Source of the DNA: an uncultured Bacillota bacterium | GTDB taxonomy: Bacteria > Bacillota_I > Bacilli_A > RFN20 > CAG-826 | DNA: 27,489 nucleotides | Assembly (NCBI GenBank): GCA_937876465.1 | Contig: CALEHV010000033.1 | Coordinates: forward strand, 1 to 27,489 | Direction: 5' to 3' | Shown here: positions 10,501-17,544 of the stretch, piece after piece | Layout of the letters: each line of letters opens with the position of its first letter | Numbering within the stretch: the stretch's first letter is position 1 | Made by a program: the position numbers and the translations under genes | Notes under the pieces: model-generated | Seen by the model: the letters and a program-made list of their open reading frames with translations, nothing else | Database searches by the model: none | Told to the model about the DNA's origin: nothing

Positions 10501-10716
10501 AACGATTGCCATTAAAAGTTCATGACGCTCAGCAAAATAAGCTATTTGGTCACTAGTTCCTAGGTACATTGCTATGCCAAGGAATATTAAAGCAAGATCC
10601 AAATCGCAAATATGCAATTCTCCTCTTTTTCTAAATAAGTTTTCTACCATTCTTTTTTTATCAGATGAGGTAGGGAATCTTTCATTTAATTGTTTTAGTA
10701 AATCGTTGATTGTCAT
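4525..10716 (-). CDS. Giant SF1 helicase-nuclease (COG1112; DUF4011/MTES_1575/DUF3320)
   Basis: A 2063-aa multidomain protein. In order: a helical and beta-rich N-terminus; a transglutaminase-like fold with candidate triad C363 (QGTCLDLS), H389 (GHAFAG) and E427 (VECT); DUF4011 from about 520 (WEKKLLDLSKRNQLIN, W524); an SF1 helicase with Walker A GPPGTGKS (825-832), Walker B DEASQ (1455-1459), GDSKQMPP (1479-1486) and motif VI AVSRAR (1687-1692); an MTES_1575-type nuclease domain (D1774, CDSYSYENA from 1792, DR at 1805-1806, LLGWNLMRVW to 1825); DUF3320 around 1905-1960; and a winged-helix-like tail. It probably translocates on nucleic acid and cuts it. The ATG has AGGAG 7 nt upstream. It starts 10 nt after hsdR and overlaps the next gene by 4 nt. 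Its role in defence is inferred from the operon. Confidence 0.93.
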   Translation of the reverse strand: MTINDLLKQLNERFPTSSDKKRMVENLFRKRGELHICDLDLALIFLGIAMYLGTSDQIAYFAERHELLMAIVDSSYARYFAPHLFDSDVVTVDDAKRSEELLQAVTDGIFNCKLAKGTGEAILKHELLKPIDVKLLDTTKSKVVNSSDVLKIEIRCNNAYSFALSQTNFKIISDIVLTNLSDNEIKDAKLIITSDPNYVEISEISVPLINPHQPIAVNEFNINPHLEQLMELQEKVVGTLTVKLVVGEEVLGSLTTEINYFSYDTWLERVMSGSTALFVTPNEVAVQNAVGLVAKEMQNLTGSSSLPDYQMGDKNNVVSQLKALYNTLHNEAIAYITVPPSYEGVGQKIRLPHDVLVHKQGTCLDLSILFIACAERMGLNPFLVRISGHAFAGVFLEENNFPSMIYNDAPHALEMNSEEENEIVFVECTAFTADNAASFEEAMEIARKNVAAHIADPNFEIIDIQRARAYGFLPLPINFNDVDRAVVDYDVVEQNKIRLARKNYSYKGDKLELSEAELNKFDVWEKKLLDLSKRNQLINYKPMGRGLQLYFYDLNKLYHTFDIKRGNYHVAPVAGLKNTVFELPAATEEQYSEIESDFENRNIGLVFRSQTQTTSLKFFEKERRKSFEETGSNILYLALGFIQYFENPKTQIPSYAPIILVPIDLIRNSKDNYSISGREEPPFLNISILEFFHQEFGVNCDDLLTQIDFEDENLDVDTILNTVGEKVKKFGRTSIIRTAAINVFNFSKAVMWSDVKFRKAELSKNKVIKSIIDGRFVCEDDDQIGDEFDDDNSNPEDLAMPLPADSSQIIAIQDCAKGKSFILQGPPGTGKSQTITNMIVNAIYHGKTVLFVAEKMAALEVVQKRLNQLCLGKFALEAHSAKADKSSLMQQFESRITLGSTVGSSEEYLTMANQLKLERKELNRVINLLHKENGFMMSFYDAFVNYLDIDEEVPLIDSPDEYVKEMNISEFHEASRICDKFFNEIVSNGGYLGNPFILYRNSNYIPGITKRNVLEKTALYQKSLSEFIDSLKSFNSDNNLSLKMNEATLTALGKFLQDDQTIINCILSLIGTDICTLDPLVSSVIEKGKEYQKSLELLKNDFSASIYDLNYETDQIEFENLQHAFFLKKIGGQKKLLKKIKAICKNPKKYKVSDLPTVYSALKNINENEKELISQMTMYQVAFGNPASYDIKSFNFVKFEERYLLTKELIEKYSKVLDTNALTTLISKTQSFSLKGKDTVLGAMRNMAQIGSVLEKELGFDFSICSRLGIGCEKLLEMTKRWVDRIDYLPNWCSLLSVMKEVEDHKLSFIIDLVSNEEIITSNLEFIYKKAVYAHIINKAISGDESGSFNSVELKHHVDYYKDLIEKFKELTIKETAARVSAMMPSINMNSPSSSQQGILNKAVKNGCRGKAIRQLFAEVPDILTKIFPVFLMSPISCAQYLSPDMPKFDIVIFDEASQMPTSEAIGAIARGKSLIVVGDSKQMPPTAFFQSKGSDDLDSDLDDQESILDDCDVIGMPSRCLNWHYRSKHESLIRFSNAKFYGNNLVTFPSPNDMVTKVSFINTKGVYGGKRATNEIEAKAIIKEVERRLKSPELRKRSIGIVTFSSVQQEMVDDLLQDFFAKHKDLEKQNLESKEPIIVKNLENIQGDERDVILFSVCYGPDASGTMHYRFGPINNSGGEKRLNVAVSRARYEMMIFASFEPEILANMKSEARGAQELYNFLRYAKDGADALIVPNGSAIENKIGFEKQIAEKLEEKGYKVKIDVGRSSFRVDVGIVNPDNDNEYILGILCDSYSYENALTSKDRNIVQPNALDLLGWNLMRVWSFDYLDNPKQVIDDICIRIEDIRMHPENYKHSVQENPQMNIEFESKEIEQVKYSKPYVAFSKVYDIYGSGNNDIYAKQQIIREIMALEAPISEEVLRNRFANAMGLARAGNQIQNDMHQCLLMIGAKKNSNYAKTKMFYWRNDQTTDLEFYRIGGDKPRAMDDVPKEEIFVAIKEVLTNDGPMFKEELKRYVAKVFDIKAVGRKVDEAIDDCVSCYLAKGYLTMIDNGSRVALKSQEK

Positions 10717-10726
10717 GATAAAACTC

Positions 10727-13700
10727 CTATGCTACTGCAACTGCTCCATGTAAAACTCCAATTAAATCGTAAATTGGTGCTGTATTTCCATTAAACATTG
10801 TTAAGTAGTCTGTCGATGTAAATGGTTTATGATTGTATAAATCAGTCAATGTAATATCTCCATTTTGCAAAACGTATGAAACAATCGACCTTAAGAAATC
10901 TTGTTGTTTTGAATTGAAATTATATTTAGCTAAATAGGTATTAAGAAGTTTTTCTGTTGCTTCGGTATCCATACCAACAATGCTTCTTACAAACGGTCCA
11001 AAAGCAAGACCTTTAGATAATTCGTCATAGTCTTGTTTTGTACCTAATTTGTCGCAGAGAATGTCTTCTAATTCTTTTAGATCATTATCATCAAGCGGAA
11101 TTAAATTTCTGATCTTATATATTGCTCCATTTTCTGCATTTTCACTTAAATAATCAATAACTCTTTGTTTATAGTTTTTGAAGGATGGTTTTATTGAGCC
11201 AACACCGCCTTCTTTAATAATTAATGTATCTGCAAACTTTGAAGAAACAGAACCAACAACATCTCTATCCAAATATTGAATCAAATCTCTTAATTCGACT
11301 CTTATTTTTTCAAGTTTTTCAATAGATATAGTATTCCAATATTCTTCTTTAGTGATTGATTCAATAAAATCTTTTTTGGCCTTAACTTGAGGAATAGTTG
11401 TTTTATCAAGCAAAGCGGTAGCAATATTAGTTACCTTGGTTATTGCTTTTGTATAATCGTTTTCACCAATAATTTCTTCTAATTCCATATTTAAAATCCA
11501 TAAATCAAAGATATGAGATTTTTCTTCCATAGAATCAGCTTCGATTAAAGGTGTTAAATAATTTTTAATTTCTTTTACATCGACGACAGAAATATAGTTC
11601 CATGTCTCATCTAGTGAATATTTGTCTACATATTTAAGAACGGTTTTAACGTTAATTAATTTCCTATTAAAACCTCTAATTATTTTTAATATTTCACTCT
11701 TATATTTTTGGTAGAATCCAACATGTTCTTCATTGTTTTGGTGTTCTGCTTTTTGAAGCTCTAAAACTAAATCAACTTTTGTCTCAAAAATCTTCTGAGA
11801 AATGCTAAGAGCTTGTTTTGGAGTTTTTCCTTCAGGGTGTTCTCCGAAAAATTCAAACACATCGCAAAAATCAAAAATATAAAATCCTTGTTTATTTGTA
11901 TAGACTGTTGAGTTTTCCTCTTCGGTTTTCTTCTCAAACCAATCTTTACATGGAGATAAAACGTCCAAGTCTTTACAAAGTCTAGTTCCTCTACCAATCA
12001 TCTGCCAGAACTTAATTTTCGAGAAAACTCTTTTAAAGAAAACTAAATTTGTTACTTCAGGAACATCGACTCCTGTGTCCATCATATCGACAGAAACAGC
12101 AATTCTAAAATCATTATCTGGAATCTCGAATTCCTCAATAAGATCACCAGCATAATTAACATAGTTATCAATTAACTTACAGTAATTATTTCCTTTTTCA
12201 GGATAAAGGATTCTAAACCTTTCAACTATTCTTTGAGCATGTTCGTGTTTAACAGCAAAAATGATAGTTTTTCCTAATACTTCACCGCTTTGAACATGAA
12301 GACCTTCCGACATAATTGTGTTTAAAACAATATCAATCGTGTCATCATTTAAAACTCTTTTATAAAATTCATCATGATCAATCTCAGCAGGCAGATTGCC
12401 TTTTTCATCAGAAAATAGATTCTCGTATTCTTCTTTTTCATCATCAGGCAATTTATCGTACTTAAGGCCATTTTTAAGAAGGTTCGTAGTCCTATCAAAA
12501 ACATGGAAATCAACTAAGAATCCCTCATTAACAGCTGTTTGATAATCATATGAGTATGTTGGCTCACCTTTAGGCAAATCGAAAATATCATACGTTGTTA
12601 ATAATTCATCAAATTCTTTAGGTGTTGCGGTTAAACCTAATAATAATGAATCAAAATAATTAAATATTGCACGGTATTTATTATAAATAGTTCTGTGGCA
12701 TTCATCTAAAATGATTAAATCAAAATGACCAATTCCGTATTTTCTATTATCTCCATCAATTGTATTAATTAATGTTTGATAAGTAGAAAGGGTTACTTGC
12801 GCATCATAATCTCTATCAGCTTCGTTTTCTTCTGAGAGAACACAAACCGTATTTGATGGAAGGAACTTAACAAAATTAGCTTTAGCTTGATTCACTAAAG
12901 CAGTTCTGTCTGCTAAAAACAAAACATGCTTTGCCCATCCATATTTATTTAAAACATCAACTAAAGATATAGCGAATCTGGTTTTCCCAGTACCAGTAGC
13001 CATAACCACTAACGCCTTTCTGCGTCTCTTTTCAAAAGATTCACAAACAGAAGTGACAGCTTCTTGAATAAATGGTCTATCAGAAATTGTTTGATCTATG
13101 TGGGCATTTACAACATCACTAGAAGGTTGCTTATTGAATAAAAATTTCAATTCGTTTTTAGTATAGAAACCAAATATTCTTCTTTCAGGATATCCTTGGT
13201 TATCAACAATATTAACAATGTAACCATTTGTTGTAAAAATAATAGGTCTTCTTCCCCATTTATTTTCTATAGCATTAGCATATAGTTCAGCTTGGTGATA
13301 GCCTTTAACAGGGTCTACTGATGTTTTCTTAGCTTCTACAACCGCTAAAGGCATTCCATCATCATCGAATAGAATATAATCGGCTCTTCCTTCATCTGAA
13401 TTATTTGGCATTCCTTCTAATACGATCTCGGTGCAAGCTATACCAGGAACAACAACACCATTTATATCATGGACTTTCCAGCCAGCTTCTTTGAGAGCTT
13501 CATCAATATATAATTTTCTAGTTTCAGCTTCAGTAATATCTTGTGTAGCTTTTAGTTCAATTGAATCATCAATAGACTCTTTATATTTAGATAATGATTC
13601 ACTATCAACTTTAACTTCTTCTGAAGACACTTCTTGAACTGGCGTTAATTCTACTGGTTTTGCATCATAAAAAGAGGCTTTGAACTTATCGGTTTCTTCT

Positions 13701-14074
13701 ATAACACCTAAGAACTTTAAAATACCAGTAACGGCATCATGTAAAGCATGCAAACACGAAACAGCTTGTTTTTTAGTTACTTCTTCGCCATGAGCTCCAT
13801 TGTTTCCAATCTTTCTAACGAAGTGCATAGAAGATAGTAAAGGTTCATCTAAATATGCAGAAAAAGATGAATCATCTATTAATTCAAATAATGAGGCCAT
13901 AACATTGTAGTGGCCATATTTAGCGACATAAAAAGATTTAATTATTGATTCGAGAGCTTTTCTAGAAGAGGCAGCAGATAAATCAGGTTTCTCAAAAACC
14001 AATTCTTCTGCATCGTTGCAAAATTTTGAAAGCTGAGTAAAATCAGTAAGCGTTTTTAGAAAATCAAAGTTCAT
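10727..14074 (-). CDS. hsdR: Type I restriction endonuclease subunit R
   Basis: A 1115-aa motor and nuclease subunit of the HsdMSR complex. Residues 1-125 form a DUF4145-like domain common in this HsdR subfamily. The nuclease site is D232 (ADYILF) and E247-x-K249 (VVEAKK). The SF2 motor has Walker A ATGTGKT (359-365), a DECH box (457-460), LTATP soon after, and a late IGRGTRLCKDL motif. The rest matches the EcoEI-type C-terminal domain. The full length and all catalytic motifs are intact. GGAG lies 7 nt before the ATG. It starts 2 nt after the hsdS stop and is followed after 10 nt by the giant helicase gene. Confidence 0.97.
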   Translation of the reverse strand: MNFDFLKTLTDFTQLSKFCNDAEELVFEKPDLSAASSRKALESIIKSFYVAKYGHYNVMASLFELIDDSSFSAYLDEPLLSSMHFVRKIGNNGAHGEEVTKKQAVSCLHALHDAVTGILKFLGVIEETDKFKASFYDAKPVELTPVQEVSSEEVKVDSESLSKYKESIDDSIELKATQDITEAETRKLYIDEALKEAGWKVHDINGVVVPGIACTEIVLEGMPNNSDEGRADYILFDDDGMPLAVVEAKKTSVDPVKGYHQAELYANAIENKWGRRPIIFTTNGYIVNIVDNQGYPERRIFGFYTKNELKFLFNKQPSSDVVNAHIDQTISDRPFIQEAVTSVCESFEKRRRKALVVMATGTGKTRFAISLVDVLNKYGWAKHVLFLADRTALVNQAKANFVKFLPSNTVCVLSEENEADRDYDAQVTLSTYQTLINTIDGDNRKYGIGHFDLIILDECHRTIYNKYRAIFNYFDSLLLGLTATPKEFDELLTTYDIFDLPKGEPTYSYDYQTAVNEGFLVDFHVFDRTTNLLKNGLKYDKLPDDEKEEYENLFSDEKGNLPAEIDHDEFYKRVLNDDTIDIVLNTIMSEGLHVQSGEVLGKTIIFAVKHEHAQRIVERFRILYPEKGNNYCKLIDNYVNYAGDLIEEFEIPDNDFRIAVSVDMMDTGVDVPEVTNLVFFKRVFSKIKFWQMIGRGTRLCKDLDVLSPCKDWFEKKTEEENSTVYTNKQGFYIFDFCDVFEFFGEHPEGKTPKQALSISQKIFETKVDLVLELQKAEHQNNEEHVGFYQKYKSEILKIIRGFNRKLINVKTVLKYVDKYSLDETWNYISVVDVKEIKNYLTPLIEADSMEEKSHIFDLWILNMELEEIIGENDYTKAITKVTNIATALLDKTTIPQVKAKKDFIESITKEEYWNTISIEKLEKIRVELRDLIQYLDRDVVGSVSSKFADTLIIKEGGVGSIKPSFKNYKQRVIDYLSENAENGAIYKIRNLIPLDDNDLKELEDILCDKLGTKQDYDELSKGLAFGPFVRSIVGMDTEATEKLLNTYLAKYNFNSKQQDFLRSIVSYVLQNGDITLTDLYNHKPFTSTDYLTMFNGNTAPIYDLIGVLHGAVAVA

Positions 14075-14076
14075 AA

Positions 14077-15165
14077 TTAATCTCCAAAATGTTCATGCAT
14101 TTTTGTTTTAAGCAACTGCTCTAAATCGTAAATCTGTTTGTTTATAATCGACATTTGTTTTTTTATCGTATTTACTCGTTTTTCAAAATCTGTTTGTTCA
14201 TCGAAAGGCACATCAGGAATTTGCAATTTTTTCAAATCTTGAATATAAATACCTTTTTGCGTTGAACCGTGACCACCAGATTCAAGTTGATCAATAGCTT
14301 CTGAACTCTGCAGATAGCAAGATAAAAATGTACCATTTAAACAACCAATCTTTGGTTTAATTACGCCAACGCTTCTTTGAAACACATATTTTTCGTCCTT
14401 TTTAACAACGTGTGTTCTTCCAATAGTACCAACGATTGTTAGCAACACATCACCTTCTGAAACATCAGTTCTTTTGTTTTCTTTCTCAAAATCTTCTTTA
14501 GTTAAAAATCTAACATCATTTAAATTTAATTCATCAAAAACGTTTTGAGAACTCAACATCAAATAGTTACTATGCTCGATACCTTTTGGAGGCAAGTGCG
14601 AACCGTCAGTAATTTTGGTTGTCAATTTATAAAGATCTGTAAATGTTTTTGCTTTGTTAATCAATTTGACTAATTCTGAAGAAATAATTTCTTCAAAACA
14701 TTCAATTTCTTCTTTCTTTATAAAAATAAGTTCCTGGATTTTTTCACATTTTTTAATAATCGAATTCTGAAGTTCAATATTATTTTCATAAGATAGTTCA
14801 AAATTTAATAACGTACTTTTTTTAATATTGGGCATGCAAATACCCGTTCTTAAATCCATCAAATCGTTCTCACGGTATTTAAGAGCAAAATACAAGTATT
14901 TTGGATTGATTTTTGGATTTTTTAATCTATAACAATGGCACCCACACCAAAATGGTTCGTCAATAAAATTAACAAAGCCGCAAGAAGCACCGCCTTCGGA
15001 TATAATTACAGTGTTTTGTTCGGTATTAAAATTATCAAAATAACCAGATTCTTTAATTCCACCATTTATATACTTAAATTTTTTATCTTCTTTTAAGTTT
15101 GATGTATCAATTTGCTGGCCTTTTTCGATTGTTGCAATTTGGAAAAGTTTTTCTGTAGTAATCAT
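14077..15165 (-). CDS. hsdS: Type I restriction-modification specificity subunit S
   Basis: A 362-aa subunit that sets the bipartite recognition site for both HsdM and HsdR. Two target-recognition domains are visible: residues 1 to about 135, and about 177-320 (ITDGSHLPPKG..., GDVLLTIVGTIGR). Each is followed by a coiled-coil spacer (about 138-172 and 325-358). The first domain is short, with motif TVIISEGGASCGF. The start is 1 nt after the hsdM stop with only a weak AAGAAA site, so it is probably translated by coupling. No second hsdS fragment or invertase is nearby, so phase variation by inversion is not indicated. Confidence 0.95.
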   Translation of the reverse strand: MITTEKLFQIATIEKGQQIDTSNLKEDKKFKYINGGIKESGYFDNFNTEQNTVIISEGGASCGFVNFIDEPFWCGCHCYRLKNPKINPKYLYFALKYRENDLMDLRTGICMPNIKKSTLLNFELSYENNIELQNSIIKKCEKIQELIFIKKEEIECFEEIISSELVKLINKAKTFTDLYKLTTKITDGSHLPPKGIEHSNYLMLSSQNVFDELNLNDVRFLTKEDFEKENKRTDVSEGDVLLTIVGTIGRTHVVKKDEKYVFQRSVGVIKPKIGCLNGTFLSCYLQSSEAIDQLESGGHGSTQKGIYIQDLKKLQIPDVPFDEQTDFEKRVNTIKKQMSIINKQIYDLEQLLKTKMHEHFGD

Positions 15166-15166
15166 A

Positions 15167-16717
15167 TTATTTTTTCTTAGTTAATTCGTATGTTTCGCCC
15201 GATATTTCGGAATATGCTTTTATAAACTTATCTTCTAAATCGATTATTGTTTTTAATAACGAATCTGTATCCTTGTAGACAATAGCGGATTTTTCTTTTT
15301 TGTAATAACGGTTGAAGCTTAAAACATAATCGTTATCTTTAATCTCTTTTTCATCAACCAAAAATGATTTTTCCGATCTTTTCCTTGATGCTTCTAAGTC
15401 GAGGTTATTAAAACGAGAAATAATGTCAGGTATGTCATTATCATGAACAGGTATCCTCTTTTGATCGAGAGAAAAACCATCAGCTTCCATATTATAAAGC
15501 CATACTTTATAAGTACCTCCTGTGCCGGTTTTTGTAAATATGATTATTGCAGTTTTTACCATACTATATGGAAGGAATATTCCTTGAGGCATATAAATAA
15601 TTGCTTCCAATTTATTCTCATCAACAATTTTTTGTCTTAAAGTCTTGTAAGCTTTTTCATTTGTATTTGTTACAACACCTTCAGGAACAATTGAAATACA
15701 TCTGCCGCCTTTTTCTAGCAAGCGAAGAAATAAAGAGATAAAAAGTAATTCAGTTCTTTTTGTTCCGCCAGAAATTTGGTTCAAAGATTTAGAAACTGTT
15801 TCTGGTTCAAGGCTTCCTTTAAAAGGAGGATTAGCCAAAATTAAGTTATACACTTCTTTTTCTGTGTATTCTTCAGATAATGAATTGTTATATCTAATTT
15901 GTGGATTCTCAACTCCATGAAGAGTCATGTTCATACAACCAATTCTTAACATGTCTGTATCGGTATCAAAACCAGTAAACATCTTATTATGGAAATGATT
16001 AGAAACAGAATCCTTCATCAGCTCATTTTCATAGTGTTCTTGAATATATTTTGCAGATTCTGCTAAGAAACCAGCTGTTCCCATAGCAGGATCGATAATT
16101 ACACTTTTTGGAGTTGGCTTTGCCAATTCAACCATCATATCAATAATATGTCTAGGCGTTCTAAATTGACCATTATCACCGCTTGTAGCCATCTTAGACA
16201 ATAAGTATTCATAGCAATCACCCATTAGATCCTTATCATTAAAACCTAGAGTCTCATCAGACAAAGAATTAATCATTTTGTTTAAAATATAGGCATTAGA
16301 AACAGCAAATTGTGCATCTTTCATAAAGCCTGCAAAAGCTGTTGCTTTATCTGAATTAAGTTTCTTGATAAATGGAAATACATTATCTCTTAGATTTAAG
16401 AAAACCTTATTGGAATCTGTCCATTCTTTAAATCTGGACCATCTTAAAGATTCATATGGAACATTAATTCTTTCATCTTCATCAACATAGTTACCATCTT
16501 TAAAGATAAAATCTTTTTTAGCATCAGGCGGAACAGGAATTCCATGAGAAATCATATCATTGATTTTGGCTTCCTGACGTCTTTGATTATCATCAAGCAT
16601 CTTAATAAAAATTAAATAAGTTACTTGTTGAATATCTATCCATGGGTTAGTCATTTGATTTGACCACATTGCATCCCATAATCTATCTAGTTTGTTTTTT
16701 ACTTCACCTGTAATCAT
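15167..16717 (-). CDS. hsdM: Type I restriction-modification DNA methyltransferase subunit M
   Basis: A 516-aa adenine-N6 methyltransferase. An N-terminal HsdM helical domain (NKLDRLWDAMWSNQM...) precedes the N6_Mtase domain. That domain has the AdoMet motif I DPAMGTAGFL from D209 and the catalytic NPPF at 296-299. Length is typical for the family. The ATG at 16717 has GGGG 6-7 nt upstream and lies 9 nt after the stop of the small HTH gene. With hsdS and hsdR it forms a complete, apparently functional type I system in the order M-S-R. It protects host DNA and is needed for restriction. Confidence 0.97.
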   Translation of the reverse strand: MITGEVKNKLDRLWDAMWSNQMTNPWIDIQQVTYLIFIKMLDDNQRRQEAKINDMISHGIPVPPDAKKDFIFKDGNYVDEDERINVPYESLRWSRFKEWTDSNKVFLNLRDNVFPFIKKLNSDKATAFAGFMKDAQFAVSNAYILNKMINSLSDETLGFNDKDLMGDCYEYLLSKMATSGDNGQFRTPRHIIDMMVELAKPTPKSVIIDPAMGTAGFLAESAKYIQEHYENELMKDSVSNHFHNKMFTGFDTDTDMLRIGCMNMTLHGVENPQIRYNNSLSEEYTEKEVYNLILANPPFKGSLEPETVSKSLNQISGGTKRTELLFISLFLRLLEKGGRCISIVPEGVVTNTNEKAYKTLRQKIVDENKLEAIIYMPQGIFLPYSMVKTAIIIFTKTGTGGTYKVWLYNMEADGFSLDQKRIPVHDNDIPDIISRFNNLDLEASRKRSEKSFLVDEKEIKDNDYVLSFNRYYKKEKSAIVYKDTDSLLKTIIDLEDKFIKAYSEISGETYELTKKK

Positions 16718-16726
16718 ATCAATCCC

Positions 16727-16918
16727 CTACTTATTAAAGTCTTCTAAATTCTTAGTCATCTGGACTATTTTCCTTTTAGCCTTAATAGTAGGTTCATGCT
16801 TCCCATTTTCCCAACGATTAACAGTTTCAAAAGAAACGCCCATTTTCTTTGCGAATTCTTCTTGAGTTAATAACATCTTTTCCCTTAACTTCTTTATATC
16901 TTTAGAGTAATCATCCAT
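16727..16918 (-). CDS. XRE-type HTH regulator at head of the hsd operon
   Basis: A 63-aa protein that is almost only a helix-turn-helix: LTQEEFAKKMGVSFETVNRW followed by ENGKHEPT, the classic XRE signature. The ATG at 16918 (MDDYSKDIKKL...) is chosen because GGAG lies 9 nt upstream; the open frame reaches a TTG at 16933 without a site. It is the first gene of the operon, 9 nt before hsdM, and just downstream of a promoter that contains an 11-bp palindrome. A controller role, delaying or limiting R-M expression as C-proteins do, is likely but inferred. Confidence 0.88.
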   Translation of the reverse strand: MDDYSKDIKKLREKMLLTQEEFAKKMGVSFETVNRWENGKHEPTIKAKRKIVQMTKNLEDFNK

Positions 16919-16945
16919 ATTGCGTTGCTCCAATTTATTGACATT

Positions 16946-16974
16946 AGTATATCATCAGTATGACAAGTTGTCTA
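16946..16974 (-). promoter_or_regulatory. Promoter of the defence operon with palindromic operator
   Basis: On the minus strand, TAGACA (16974-16969), a 17-bp spacer and TATACT (16951-16946) with an extended TG form a good sigma-70-type promoter about 30 bp before the HTH gene. The palindrome GACAA-G-TTGTC (16962-16972) covers the -35 and spacer, where a bound repressor would block RNA polymerase. It also lies just upstream of the divergent macrodomain promoter, so both directions could be controlled together. Confidence 0.6.
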
Positions 16975-16991
16975 TTTAACTTTGTTATGTA

Positions 16992-17000
16992 TGATATAAT
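16992..17000 (+). promoter_or_regulatory. Extended -10 promoter of the macrodomain gene
   Basis: TGATATAAT is a perfect TATAAT with an extended TG, 20 bp before the macrodomain start. No good -35 is found at the usual distance, which is common for extended -10 promoters. Confidence 0.5.
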
Positions 17001-17019
17001 ATACACGAGGATTTTTCTT

Positions 17020-17544
17020 ATGATAATTAAAGTTGTAGAGATGGATATAACCAAAATGGGTAATCTAGTTGATGTTATTGTTAATGCTGCTAACGAATCT
17101 CTTTTAGGAGGCGGAGGAGTTGATGGAGCAATTCATCAAGCTGCTGGACCACTGCTCTTAAAAGAATGTGAAAAACTAAATGGATGTGAGCCAGGAAACG
17201 CTAAAGCAACAAAAGCTTACAATCTTCCTCAAAAATACATAATTCATACGGTAGGCCCTAGGTACTATTCAGATCCAAATCCCGCTAAAACTCTAAAGAG
17301 TTGTTATCAAAAAACGTTAGAACTGGCTGACAGTCTAGGATGCGAAGGTATTGCATTTCCTTCTATATCTACCGGAATCTTTGGATATCCAGTAGAAGAA
17401 GCATCTAAAATTTGTGCTGAAACCATATTTGCATTCAAAGGAAAAAAACTAAGATATGCTTATCTTTGTGTTTTACCAGGCCAAAAACAAATCGCCCTTG
17501 CCTATGACAAAGCGTTCATGAAAGAATATCCAAAATATTTTTAA
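17020..17544 (+). CDS. Macrodomain protein (ADP-ribose / O-acetyl-ADP-ribose hydrolase type)
   Basis: A 174-aa single macrodomain of the MacroD/YmdB type. Visible are VNAAN (21-25), the diagnostic LLGGGGVDGAIH (28-39), NLPQKYIIHTVGP, and the phosphate-binding loop STGIFGYP (117-124). Such enzymes bind ADP-ribose and remove it from proteins or deacetylate OAADPr. The start is the ATG at 17020, with GAGG 9 nt upstream and a promoter at 16992-17000; the frame is open from an ATG at 16960, but that lies upstream of the promoter. It is divergent from the hsd operon. Macrodomains occur in several defence and toxin systems, but a role here is inferred. The stop overlaps the convergent gene by 4 nt. 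Confidence 0.93.
   Translation: MIIKVVEMDITKMGNLVDVIVNAANESLLGGGGVDGAIHQAAGPLLLKECEKLNGCEPGNAKATKAYNLPQKYIIHTVGPRYYSDPNPAKTLKSCYQKTLELADSLGCEGIAFPSISTGIFGYPVEEASKICAETIFAFKGKKLRYAYLCVLPGQKQIALAYDKAFMKEYPKYF

Noticed and set aside
14077..15165. Phase-variable hsdS locus
   Set aside because: There is only one hsdS, with no silent partial copies, inverted repeats or adjacent invertase.
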